Source: Phycisphaeraceae bacterium (lineage in GTDB: Bacteria; Planctomycetota; Phycisphaerae; Phycisphaerales; UBA1924). Taken from it: 64,000 bases of DNA. The stretch lies in assembly GCA_019636845.1 (NCBI GenBank), contig JAHBWV010000001.1, positions 1,984,001 through 2,048,000 of the forward strand. The letters are read 5' to 3'. Numbering within the stretch: the stretch's first letter is position 1; every line of letters starts with the position of its first letter. Below the pieces are notes generated by a model. That model was not told where the DNA came from. It did not search any database and saw only the letters and a list, made by a program, of their open reading frames with translations. Below are positions 53,936 through 62,646 of the stretch, piece after piece. A program made the translations under genes and the position numbers.

Positions 53936-53978
53936 GCCACGGCTGCTCATTGCGGCATGCCTCGCTGATCGAGGGGGT

Positions 53979-55457
53979 TCACCCCCCCATGCGTTTGATC
54001 ATGCCGGTCGTGCTCTTGCCTTCGACAAGGTCGATGAGGACAACACGGCCTCCCCAGGACTCCACATCGGAGCCCCCCACCACTTTGTCCTTGGTGTAGT
54101 CAGCACCTTTCACGAGGATGTCGGGCTTGAGCCGCCTGATGAGATCGATCGGCGTGTCATCATCGAAGACGACAACAGCCCCAACACACCCCAGACCACC
54201 AAGCACCCGGGCACGATCCTCCTCGGAATTGACCGGCCGTGCAGCCCCTTTCAGTCGCTTCACCGAAGCATCGCTGTTCAGGCCGACAATGAGAAAGTCA
54301 CCATTCGTCGCGGCTTTGTCGAGAAGATCCACGTGTCCTGCGTGAAGCAAGTCGAAGCATCCGTTCGTGAAGACGATCCTTTGTCCCGAAGCTCTTCTCG
54401 CCCGCACCTCGATGTCTGCCTGCTCGATCGTTCTGAGCTTGCCGCGTGTTCGTGCGGCCTGCTCGAGGATCGCGTGGTGTACGCGTTCGATGGGGATGGG
54501 CTCGACGCCGAAGATCTCGACTTCAAGCCCCGCCGCCGCGTTCGCGAAGCGGACCGCGTCGCTCCATGAGCAGCCGTTGGCGTGCGCTGCCGCCAGCCCG
54601 GCAAGAAACATATCGCCTGCGCCGGTGACGTCGTAGACCTTCCTCGCGACGGTTGGGATTGACACAGGGTCGCCATGTCTCTCAAGGAGCAGAGCCCCGT
54701 GGCTGTCGAGCGTGAGGACAACGGCGTCTAACTCGGCGGCCGACAGCAAGGTTCGGGCGAGGGATGCGTTGTGCGCCACGTCCGCCTCACCATGTGTCCG
54801 CTGGCCGGTCGCGACCTCGGCCTCGGTCCGGTTCGGAGTGATCACCGTTGCGCCACGGTATCGCGTGTAGGAGTCGAGCCGGGCGGGATCAACGAAGATG
54901 GGCTTGCCGACTCGCCTCGCCATCTCGATCACACCCTGGCAGACTTGTTCTGTGCAGACTCCCTTGGCGTAGTCCTCGATGCAGACAAGATCGGCCCAAT
55001 CGAGCGAGTCTCGCACGCGGGCGAGCAGTGACTCCGCGGCAGCGACCGACAGGGGGTCGCGCGACTCGAAGTCCACTCGGAACATCTTCTGCGGGTGCCT
55101 GGCCTGCGCGAGACCGATGAGATTCTGTTTGACTGTTGTTGGTCGATGTGCGTCGGCAACCAATCCAGACGCATCGATGCCTCGTTCGACGAGGGCATGC
55201 CTGAGGATGTCTCCGTGCTGGTCTGCGCCGACCACACCGCACGCACGGACGGTGCCGCGTAGAGCCGCCAGATCGAGGCAGACATTTGCCGCGCCGCCGG
55301 GGTTGCTCGTCTGCCGTCTCACATGGAGGATCGGCACTGGGGCATCGGCCGAGAGCCGTTCGGCATCGCCATAGAGGTGCTGGTCCAGCATGAAGTCGCC
55401 CACAACGAGTGCGTTGAACGGCTTCCAGCGGTCGAGGTGCCCGAGGAGTAGATCCAT
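53979..55457 (-). CDS. hldE: Bifunctional heptose-7-phosphate kinase / heptose-1-phosphate adenylyltransferase
   Basis: A 492-residue two-domain enzyme for ADP-L-glycero-beta-D-manno-heptose, the inner-core sugar of LPS. The N-terminal ribokinase-like kinase (about 1-330) shows ADAPVPILHVRRQTSNPGGA and the anion-hole motif DVTGAGDMFLAGLAAAHANG. The C-terminal nucleotidyltransferase (about 350-492) has IVFTNGCFDLLHAGHVDLLD with the HxGH-type motif, and its end RMGG. Both domains look intact. Other heptose genes (gmhA, gmhB, hldD) are not in the window. Confidence 0.95.
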   Translation of the reverse strand: MDLLLGHLDRWKPFNALVVGDFMLDQHLYGDAERLSADAPVPILHVRRQTSNPGGAANVCLDLAALRGTVRACGVVGADQHGDILRHALVERGIDASGLVADAHRPTTVKQNLIGLAQARHPQKMFRVDFESRDPLSVAAAESLLARVRDSLDWADLVCIEDYAKGVCTEQVCQGVIEMARRVGKPIFVDPARLDSYTRYRGATVITPNRTEAEVATGQRTHGEADVAHNASLARTLLSAAELDAVVLTLDSHGALLLERHGDPVSIPTVARKVYDVTGAGDMFLAGLAAAHANGCSWSDAVRFANAAAGLEVEIFGVEPIPIERVHHAILEQAARTRGKLRTIEQADIEVRARRASGQRIVFTNGCFDLLHAGHVDLLDKAATNGDFLIVGLNSDASVKRLKGAARPVNSEEDRARVLGGLGCVGAVVVFDDDTPIDLIRRLKPDILVKGADYTKDKVVGGSDVESWGGRVVLIDLVEGKSTTGMIKRMGG

Positions 55458-55485
55458 GCGGGGTGATGTTATGGACCGCGGGTCC

Positions 55486-57192
55486 TCAGACGCCGCCCGC
55501 GACTTTCTCGGCCTCGTCGATCGAGGTCAGTCCCTCGCAGACCAGGCGATAAGCGGATTGCGCGAGGGTGGTGAAGTGTCCTGCCTCGATCGCCTTACGC
55601 ATGGCCTGCACGCCGGGTGCCTTGAGAACGATGTCTCTGAGTTCCGTGTTGAAATCCAGGAGCTCGAAGATGGCCCTTCGTCCCTTGAAGCCGGTCTTCA
55701 GGCATCTGGCGCACCCGACCGCGTGGAACGGCTTGGCGCCTTGGAGATGCCCCTTGCCCATCCGGGTGATCTGGCCGGGTGTGAGGGGCACGGGGGTCTT
55801 GCAGTTGTCGCAGAGGACACGCAGCAGACGCTGAGCGAGGACAAGATCGAGTGCGTTTGCGACGAGGTAGGGTTCGACACCTAGATCGAGCAGCCGGAAG
55901 ACCGCTGAGATCGTCTCCTTTGCATGAACGGTGGAGAAGACGACGTGCCCGGTCATGGCCGCCTGCATCGCGGTGCGTGCCGTTTCTTCGTCGCGTATCT
56001 CTCCGACATAGATCACGTCCGGGTCTTGCCTGAGCACGGAACGGAGCAATCCGTTGAATGAGTTGCCCCGATGCTCATCGATCGGGATCTGCGTGACGCC
56101 ATCGAGCCGGTACTCGACTGGATCCTCGATTGTGACGACGTTCCTGGTGTTGCGGTCGATCTCACGGATGGCGTTGTAGAGCGTGGTCGTCTTGCCCGAG
56201 CCGGTCGGACCGCAGACCAGAAGCAACCCGGCATCCTGCATGCACGTCCGCCGGATGCGATCGAGCATGTAGGGAGCCATGCCAAGTTCGGCGATTGAAC
56301 GCGGCATGTCGCGCAGGTCCAGGATCCGCAGCACGAGCTTCTGACCATGGATGCTCGGCGTGAACGATGCGCGATAGTCCACGCGCCGATCCGGATAGCG
56401 TGCCGAGAATGCGCCGTCGATGACCGCATCTCGTCCGAGCGTCTTCATCAGGCACGCGGCCTTGATCACGCCTTGGACGAGCTCGCCGATCCTGTTCGGC
56501 AACTCGACGACCCATGTCATCTGGCCGTCGATCCGCATGCGAACGTGGAACGTCTCGCCCTTCGGTTCAAGGTGGATGTCCGTGGCCCGCGCCCGACCGG
56601 AGAGCGTGAGCAGCAGCCGAACGGCCTTCGGCCCGTCCGCCTCCCCTAGAACGATGTCCGACGGCTTCCCATCTGCTGATACGAACTGGATCGTCTCTTC
56701 AACGGGGAGATCCGGCGCAAGGTTTTTCACCATATCCCGGAGCGTTCGCTCCCACGCCGCGCCAGATCCGTCATGAGAATCGGCCGACGCAGCGGCCTCC
56801 ATCGACTCAATGCGGAACTCGTGCGTTCCGACCTTCACGATGTCTCCGGAGACGATTGTCGCCACGTCCACCCGGTCGCCGTTGACCTTTGTCCCATTCC
56901 GGGAACCAAGGTCCCGAACCCGGAAGGAGCCTCCGCTCTCGGGTTCGATGACACAGTGAAAGCGACTCGCTCGCTCGTCCTTGAGGGGAAACGTGTTATC
57001 GGGATGCCTGCCGATCGAGATCGGCTCACCCCCGAGCGGCACGGGACGCCCCCGGGTGGTGAGGGGGCGGATCTGGAGTGTGTTCGCGGCCGGTATTGGC
57101 ATGGGTGCTGTCGGTGTGTCTGAAAGCATCCGGCGGATCGCCGCACGCTCACTCTCTTTCGCTGTGGGCTTGGTGTTCAGAGATCGTTGCAT
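55486..57192 (-). CDS. FHA domain fused to a GspE/PilB-type secretion or pilus ATPase
   Basis: A 568-residue protein. Residues about 40-130 form an FHA phosphopeptide-binding domain (PISIGRHPDNTFPLKDERAS, then RFHC, and DLGSRNGTKVNGD). From about 150 onward it is a type II secretion/type IV pilus assembly ATPase: GRARATDIHLEPKGETFHVR, Walker A GPTGSGKT (328-335), Asp box EDPVEYRLDGV, Walker B DVIYVGEIRD, a His box (MTGHVVFSTVHAKE), and a zinc-binding tetracysteine C461-C464/C494-C497. No N1/MshEN domain is recognised, so FHA replaces the usual regulatory N-terminus. No pilin or platform gene lies nearby. Confidence 0.92.
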   Translation of the reverse strand: MQRSLNTKPTAKESERAAIRRMLSDTPTAPMPIPAANTLQIRPLTTRGRPVPLGGEPISIGRHPDNTFPLKDERASRFHCVIEPESGGSFRVRDLGSRNGTKVNGDRVDVATIVSGDIVKVGTHEFRIESMEAAASADSHDGSGAAWERTLRDMVKNLAPDLPVEETIQFVSADGKPSDIVLGEADGPKAVRLLLTLSGRARATDIHLEPKGETFHVRMRIDGQMTWVVELPNRIGELVQGVIKAACLMKTLGRDAVIDGAFSARYPDRRVDYRASFTPSIHGQKLVLRILDLRDMPRSIAELGMAPYMLDRIRRTCMQDAGLLLVCGPTGSGKTTTLYNAIREIDRNTRNVVTIEDPVEYRLDGVTQIPIDEHRGNSFNGLLRSVLRQDPDVIYVGEIRDEETARTAMQAAMTGHVVFSTVHAKETISAVFRLLDLGVEPYLVANALDLVLAQRLLRVLCDNCKTPVPLTPGQITRMGKGHLQGAKPFHAVGCARCLKTGFKGRRAIFELLDFNTELRDIVLKAPGVQAMRKAIEAGHFTTLAQSAYRLVCEGLTSIDEAEKVAGGV

Positions 57193-57291
57193 GTCAGTGT
57201 ATACGAATGCCCAGGCCGTGTTCAGCCGGTCCTGCAGGACCCCGGAGCGGACTTCCTAGACGCTCCTCCCCCCGTCTACCATGACCGACCC

Positions 57292-58698
57292 ATGATCGAC
57301 CTGAAGCAACTCCGTGAGAATCCCGCCCACTACGCCCTCGGCGCCAAGGCCAAGAACGTCCACATCGACATCGAGCGGATCGTCGAGCTCGATGCACGCA
57401 AGCGTGCGCTTCAGTCCGAGTTCGAGAAGCTCCGGGCCGAGCAGAACCGACTGGCCAAAGAGATCGGGCCACAGATAGGGAAGCTCAAGGGGTCGCTCAA
57501 GGGCAAGCACGGTGCCGAGGCGGACGCGATCCAGAAAGAGATCGATGCTCTCTCCGCCAAGCCCGTCGCTCTGAAGTCCGCATCGCAGGCGATCGAGGCA
57601 GAGATCACTGCGCTCGATCCCGAGCTCCAGAACCTCCTGCTCCAGGTCCCCCTACCGCCGGATCCCGATGTTCCTGTCGGGAAGGGAAGCGAGGACAACA
57701 TCGAACTGCGGCGCTGGAGCCCTCCGGGATTCGACCTGAGCAAATCGTTCGAGGCGAACAGGGGATTCAAGCCGCTGACGCACCTGCAACTGATCGAGAA
57801 GCACAACCTCGTCTCGTTCGAGCGGGGCGTCAAGCTCGCGGGCACCCGCTCGTACTTTCTCAGTGGCGCGGGGATGCTCCTGCACAATGCGATCCTCCGT
57901 TACGCATTCGACACGATGGTCCACTCACACGGCTTCACGCCGATGAGTGTCCCCGTGCTCGTCCGTGAGGAAGCGATGATCGGAACCGGGTTCTTCCCCG
58001 CCGGACGCGAGCAGGCCTATCTCGTGGACGAGAAAAACCGAGGCGGCTCAAGCGATTCATATCTGACCGGCACAGGCGAGGTCGGGCTCATGGGCCTGCA
58101 CATGGATGAGATTCTCGACGAGGCATCGCTCCCGTTGCGTTACGTCACCGTCAGCACATGCTTCAGGCGCGAGGCAGGGGCAGCGGGCAAGGACACCGCC
58201 GGGCTCTATCGCATCCACCAGTTCGATAAGGTCGAGCAGGTCGTTATCTGCCGCGCCGACGAGGCCGAGAGCCGCGAATGGCACAGGAAGATGATCGGAT
58301 ACGTCGAGCAACTCTTGCAATCCCTTGGGCTCCCTTACCGCCTTCTCCAGTGCTGCACCGGCGATCTCGGCGTCAAGAACGCGGACATGGTTGATATTGA
58401 GTCTTGGATGCCCGGTCGGGGCGATACAACTGAGGGCACGCCCTCGGGCGAGTTCGGAGAGACGCACTCGGCGAGCCGCCTCTATGACTTCCAGTGCCGT
58501 CGCCTCAACATGCGTTATCGCCCCGGCGGCTCTGCAGGCAAGGGTGACACCGTCGTCTGCCACTCGCTGAATAACACCGTCGCTGCGAGCCCTCGCATTC
58601 TCATCCCTCTCCTCGAGATGTACCAGAACGCAGACGGTTCGGTCACGATTCCGGATGTTCTTCGTCCCTACATGAACGGCATCGCACGCATCGGTTGA
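57292..58698 (+). CDS. serS: Serine--tRNA ligase
   Basis: A 468-residue class II synthetase that charges tRNA-Ser. The start MIDLKQLRENPAHYALGAKA leads into the long antiparallel coiled-coil arm (about 30-125) that binds the tRNA variable arm. The catalytic core has motif 2 VSTCFRREAGAAGKDTAGLY followed by RIHQFDKVEQ, and motif 3 near NNTVAASPRILIPLLEMYQN. The ATG at 57292 is chosen from homology; an ATG at 57281 is out of frame. fmt follows after 34 bases. Confidence 0.97.
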   Translation: MIDLKQLRENPAHYALGAKAKNVHIDIERIVELDARKRALQSEFEKLRAEQNRLAKEIGPQIGKLKGSLKGKHGAEADAIQKEIDALSAKPVALKSASQAIEAEITALDPELQNLLLQVPLPPDPDVPVGKGSEDNIELRRWSPPGFDLSKSFEANRGFKPLTHLQLIEKHNLVSFERGVKLAGTRSYFLSGAGMLLHNAILRYAFDTMVHSHGFTPMSVPVLVREEAMIGTGFFPAGREQAYLVDEKNRGGSSDSYLTGTGEVGLMGLHMDEILDEASLPLRYVTVSTCFRREAGAAGKDTAGLYRIHQFDKVEQVVICRADEAESREWHRKMIGYVEQLLQSLGLPYRLLQCCTGDLGVKNADMVDIESWMPGRGDTTEGTPSGEFGETHSASRLYDFQCRRLNMRYRPGGSAGKGDTVVCHSLNNTVAASPRILIPLLEMYQNADGSVTIPDVLRPYMNGIARIG

Positions 58699-58732
58699 GC
58701 GATCGCCCGAACGCCTCATGGAGGAGGCCGAC

Positions 58733-59746
58733 ATGACCGACCCCATGCGTATCGCGTTCTTCGGTTCCGGGGAGTTCGGACTTCCTACGCTCCGAGCACT
58801 CGCGAAAGAGCACACGCTCGTAGGGGTTGTCACACAGCCCGACAAGCCTGCGGGGCGCGGCACCTCACTCACGCCGACACCGATCGGCGCGGCTGCTTCG
58901 GCGGAACTCCCCAAGGTCCCCCTGCTGAAGCCCACCAGATGCAACGCGCCCGAAGCCGTTGCAGAGATCAGGAATTGGAACGCCGACGCCTGGGTTGTGA
59001 TCGCGTTCGGGCAGAAACTCGGCGCGACCCTTCTCGACGGCATCTTCGCGATTAACCTGCACGCCTCCATCCTTCCTCGCTGGCGCGGAGCTGCCCCGAT
59101 CAACGCGGCCATCCTTGCTGGTGACGCACACTCGGGAAACAGCGTCATCACCCTCGCCGATCGCATGGATGCGGGCGAGGTCCTCGCCTCGTCTCGATCG
59201 GCGATCGGCCCCGCCGAAACCGCGGGGGAACTCCACGACCGGCTCAGCGCAGAAGGACCCGAGCTTGTGCTTCGCGTGCTCCTCGAGTTCAGACGCGGCA
59301 CGCTCTCCCGTCATGTCCAGGACGAGTCGCTTGTGACACTTGCTCCCAAGCTCTCTCGCGCCGATGGATACGTGGACTTTGTTCAAGGTGCAGCCGTTTG
59401 CGCTCGCCGAATCAACGGGCTCAGCCCATGGCCGGGAGTAACCATGACGCTCCTCGGCCCAGAGGGGAAACCCATCGAATCACTTAAGCTCTGCCGAGCG
59501 ATGGTGCAATCAGGTGCTTCTCGCTCCGAATCACGAGATGTGACGCCTGTTGACCGATGCGCTGTCGAACCCGGGTTGATCCTCGATCCCGAATCCGGCG
59601 TGGTCGCCTGCGGCAGCGGGTCCACCGTGCGTCTCATCGACGTGCAGCCCGCGGGGAAGCGGATCATGGCCTGGCCCGACTTCGCCCGCGGGCGCCGTCT
59701 CTCAGGGGCCGAGCGCCTCGCCCGCCCCGACGTGGGGGCCGGATGA
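58733..59746 (+). CDS. fmt: Methionyl-tRNA formyltransferase
   Basis: A 337-residue enzyme that formylates initiator Met-tRNA using 10-formyl-tetrahydrofolate. MRIAFFGSGEFGLPTLRALA, VVTQPDKPAGRG, the catalytic region INLHASILPRWRGAAPINAA (Asn, His and the SLLP-like loop), and the C-terminal OB-like domain starting RINGLSPWPGV are present. The ATG at 58733 is selected because AGGAGG lies five bases upstream. The def gene, often its partner, is not here. Confidence 0.96.
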   Translation: MTDPMRIAFFGSGEFGLPTLRALAKEHTLVGVVTQPDKPAGRGTSLTPTPIGAAASAELPKVPLLKPTRCNAPEAVAEIRNWNADAWVVIAFGQKLGATLLDGIFAINLHASILPRWRGAAPINAAILAGDAHSGNSVITLADRMDAGEVLASSRSAIGPAETAGELHDRLSAEGPELVLRVLLEFRRGTLSRHVQDESLVTLAPKLSRADGYVDFVQGAAVCARRINGLSPWPGVTMTLLGPEGKPIESLKLCRAMVQSGASRSESRDVTPVDRCAVEPGLILDPESGVVACGSGSTVRLIDVQPAGKRIMAWPDFARGRRLSGAERLARPDVGAG

Positions 59747-60366
59747 TGGGACGAATGTTCGAGACGCTCTGGGATCTGCTCCGGCTGACACAGCCAGAGA
59801 AGCAGCATGCGAAGCCGGCGTCTCGAACGCGATCCGACGCGTCCAGGCCCGTGTCCAGACCAGCTCAGACGCACAATCGCACGAATCCAGAGTCGAAGCC
59901 CGCGACGGTGCCACGACGCGACACGATGCAATCCAAGTACGACGCCATGGTCGAGGCCAAGCTCTCGCACTACGGCGTGCGCGTGCGAAAGTGGCGCACC
60001 AGCATGTCCGGCATCGCGTGGCAGATCGAGTATCGTGACGGCCGAATCTCTCGCCTGATCGAGGCCCCGCGTCCCAGAGGCCCGATGTCCGCGGCGGTCT
60101 TCCTCCACGAGATCGGACACCACGCCATCGGCTTCAACGTGTACAAGCCCCGCTGCCTCGAGGAGTACCACGCGTGGGCCTACGCCATCCGAGAGATGGA
60201 GGCCCATGGCCTCAACGTCACCGAGAGCGTCCGTCGACGCATGCACAACTCGCTCAAGTACGCCGTGGACAAGGCCAGGCGGCGAGGTCTGAAGGCGTTG
60301 CCCGCTGAGCTTGAGCCGTACCAACAGAGATACACGCCGGGAAGCTCGGGCGTCATCACCCCTTGA
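59743..60366 (+). CDS. Putative HEXXH zinc metalloprotease-like protein
   Basis: A 207-residue protein of no recognised family. The first 60 residues are polar and probably disordered. A compact domain follows (about 63-190) with AAVFLHEIGHHAIGF, an HEXXH motif at 122-126, and EEYHAWAYAIREMEAHG about 15 residues on, where a Glu could be the third zinc ligand. The helix-HEIGH-helix arrangement resembles small gluzincin-like domains. Its start overlaps the fmt stop (ATGA), so it is co-translated. Its C-terminus overlaps the convergent dehydrogenase gene by 11 bases. No signal peptide, so probably cytoplasmic. Confidence 0.72.
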   Translation: MMGRMFETLWDLLRLTQPEKQHAKPASRTRSDASRPVSRPAQTHNRTNPESKPATVPRRDTMQSKYDAMVEAKLSHYGVRVRKWRTSMSGIAWQIEYRDGRISRLIEAPRPRGPMSAAVFLHEIGHHAIGFNVYKPRCLEEYHAWAYAIREMEAHGLNVTESVRRRMHNSLKYAVDKARRRGLKALPAELEPYQQRYTPGSSGVITP

Positions 60367-61690
60367 CCACGTTCGGCCCGGGATATTCCCGCATCGCATC
60401 GCGTGTGTCCACGATCAGCGTCGCGTGCTTGGCGACAAGACCATAATCAACAGCCGCATGGTTCGTGACGATCATCACACAGTCCGCGTGCGCCAGCGCT
60501 TCTGCCGTCAGCGGCACGCCTGCAAGATCAAGCGTGTAGTTCCGCATCGAGGGGAACCTGGCGACATGCGGATCGTGGTACGAGACTACGGCCCCGCGTT
60601 CCAGGAGCAGCGTGATGATCTCGGCCGCAGGGGTCTCCCGGATGTCGTCGATGTCGGGCTTGTACGCGATCCCGAGCACCAGCACCCGAGAACCTTTCAC
60701 GGGTTTGCCGCGGTCGTTCAAGGCGCGTGCGGCCCGTTCGACGACCAGCCGAGGCATGCTGGAGTTGATCTCCCCCGCGAGTTCGATGAAGCGTGTGACG
60801 TGGCCCACTTCCCGGGCCTTCCACGAGAGGTAGTAGGGATCGATGGGAATGCAGTGTCCCCCGAGCCCCGGGCCGGGATAGAAGGGCTGGAAGCCGAACG
60901 GCTTGGTGGAAGCGGCCCTGACGACGGACCAGATGTCGATCCCCATATCGGTCAGCACCGGCTTGAGTTCGTTGACCAGCGCGATGTTCACGGCCCGATA
61001 GATGTTCTCAAGCAGTTTCGCGCTCTCCGCAACCTCCGCACTCTCGACCGCGATCACGCGCTCCACGGCTGATGAGTACAACGCGACGCCAACTCTTGTG
61101 GAAACGTCGTCGATACCACCCACGAGGCGCGGGATCTGGTGTGTCTCCATGTCCTTCCGCCCGGGGTCCTCTCGCTCCGGGCTGAAGACAAGGAAGAAGT
61201 CGCGCCCGCACCGAAGCCCGCCTCGTTCAAGAATCGTCTGGCAGATCTTCCGGGTTGTGCCGGGATACGAGGTGGATTCCAGCGAGACAAGCATGCCCTT
61301 CTGCAGCACGCTCGCGACCATCTCCGTTGATCGCTCGACGAATGTGAGATCCGGCTCGCGATGCTCACCCAGCGGCGTGGGCACACACAGGACGATCGCA
61401 TCGCACCCCGCGAGATCTCCGGGACGAGAGGTCGGCATGAATCGATCCGAGGACGCCAGGGTCTGTACCAGCTCATCGCCGAGATGTTTCAGATACGCCT
61501 GTCCCTGACGGAGCATCCGCACCTTTGACTCATCGATATCGAACCCGACCACCCTGTGCCCGGCGCCGTGCATCGCTCTCACCAGCGGCAGGCCCACATA
61601 CCCCAGCCCGACAATGCCCACCGTCGCCTGCTTCGCGCTGAAGCGAGCGATCAGTCGCTCCGCCTCAGGCATGCCCACTTGCGTTTCCAT
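60356..61690 (-). CDS. UDP-N-acetylhexosamine/UDP-sugar 6-dehydrogenase (WbpA/WecC-like)
   Basis: A 444-residue NAD-dependent enzyme that oxidises C6 of a UDP-sugar to the uronic acid. The N-terminal Rossmann motif is VGIVGLGYVGLPLVRAMHGA; the catalytic Cys is in GPGLGGHCIPIDPYYLSWKA, with ESTSYPGTTRKI, FSPEREDPG and the C-terminal GIAYKPDIDDIRETPA. The wording matches the WbpA-type UDP-GlcNAc or UDP-GalNAc branch more than UDP-glucose dehydrogenase. The product would feed surface polysaccharide synthesis. No other polysaccharide cluster genes adjoin it. Confidence 0.9.
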   Translation of the reverse strand: METQVGMPEAERLIARFSAKQATVGIVGLGYVGLPLVRAMHGAGHRVVGFDIDESKVRMLRQGQAYLKHLGDELVQTLASSDRFMPTSRPGDLAGCDAIVLCVPTPLGEHREPDLTFVERSTEMVASVLQKGMLVSLESTSYPGTTRKICQTILERGGLRCGRDFFLVFSPEREDPGRKDMETHQIPRLVGGIDDVSTRVGVALYSSAVERVIAVESAEVAESAKLLENIYRAVNIALVNELKPVLTDMGIDIWSVVRAASTKPFGFQPFYPGPGLGGHCIPIDPYYLSWKAREVGHVTRFIELAGEINSSMPRLVVERAARALNDRGKPVKGSRVLVLGIAYKPDIDDIRETPAAEIITLLLERGAVVSYHDPHVARFPSMRNYTLDLAGVPLTAEALAHADCVMIVTNHAAVDYGLVAKHATLIVDTRDAMREYPGPNVVKG

Positions 61691-61794
61691 CTGCTGTGGC
61701 TCCGGTGATTCTGCTTTGCAACTCAGACATCCAATCCAGAGTGTAATGCGGGCACACTATCGCGGCGCACTCGATCGGATCATGGGCCGGTCGC

Positions 61795-62529
61795 TCAATC
61801 CTGAAGGGACTCGAGGATTCCCGCCCATCGTTCGGGCGGCTGGCCGAAAAACGACGAGCCCGCGACAAGCACGTCGCACCCGGAGTCCCGCACAAGGCGG
61901 GCGTTGCCCGGCCCGATTCCTCCATCCATCTCAACCCGCATGTCCGTTCCGTACCGCTCACGCACAGCGCGTGTCTTTTCGAGTGTCTCGACGATAAACG
62001 CCTGCCCACCCCGCCCTGGATTCACGGACATGACCAGTGTCAGATCGAACGCATCGGCCGCCGGCCACAGCCGATCCACGGGCGTCGGCGGATTTATCGC
62101 GATCCCGGCCGTCTTCCCCATCGCACGAACGGCGTCGGCAAGAGCGCGGAGCTCGCCGGGCGGCGCAACCTCTATGTGGAACGTGATATGGTCCGCGCCA
62201 GCCTTTGCGAATGGCTCCACGAATCGCTCCGGATTCGTGACCATCAGGTGGACATCGAGAAACACCTGCGGCAGTTCTGCTCGCAGCGCCCTGACCATGT
62301 CCGGCCCCATCGTGAGATTGTCCACAAAGTGCCCGTCCATCACATCGACGTGCAGCACCTTCGCACCCGACTCGACCGCTCGCCCGCACCACTCAGCCAT
62401 GCGCCCGAAGTCCGCCGCGAGAATCGACGGAGCCGCCAGCGTGCTGCCCGACGATCGCGTCAGCAGGTTTGTGACAGAGCCACGCCCGAAGGCACCCGTT
62501 TGTCCCGATGATGGTGGCTGTGGAGGCAT
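61795..62529 (-). CDS. rpe: Ribulose-phosphate 3-epimerase
   Basis: A 244-residue TIM-barrel enzyme interconverting ribulose 5-phosphate and xylulose 5-phosphate. The core starts near residue 32 with APSILAADFGRMAEWCGRAV, followed by VLHVDVMDGHFVDNLTMGPD with catalytic Asp and metal His, VFLDVHLMVTNPERF and the phosphate loop VEMDGGIGPGNARL then VLVAGSSFFG. The first 30 residues are an extra Ser/Gly-rich leader; a GTG near codon 19 is an alternative start. Confidence 0.94.
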   Translation of the reverse strand: MPPQPPSSGQTGAFGRGSVTNLLTRSSGSTLAAPSILAADFGRMAEWCGRAVESGAKVLHVDVMDGHFVDNLTMGPDMVRALRAELPQVFLDVHLMVTNPERFVEPFAKAGADHITFHIEVAPPGELRALADAVRAMGKTAGIAINPPTPVDRLWPAADAFDLTLVMSVNPGRGGQAFIVETLEKTRAVRERYGTDMRVEMDGGIGPGNARLVRDSGCDVLVAGSSFFGQPPERWAGILESLQD

Positions 62530-62646
62530 CGCTCAGAGCGTATCTCCGCCGGAGAAGCCGGGCCGTCGGTCCAGAACCGATCCCTCGAATTCGCTAGGAT
62601 GCTTCCAGACCCCCACCGCCCCGGGGTGAGAACGGAGAGCCGCGTC

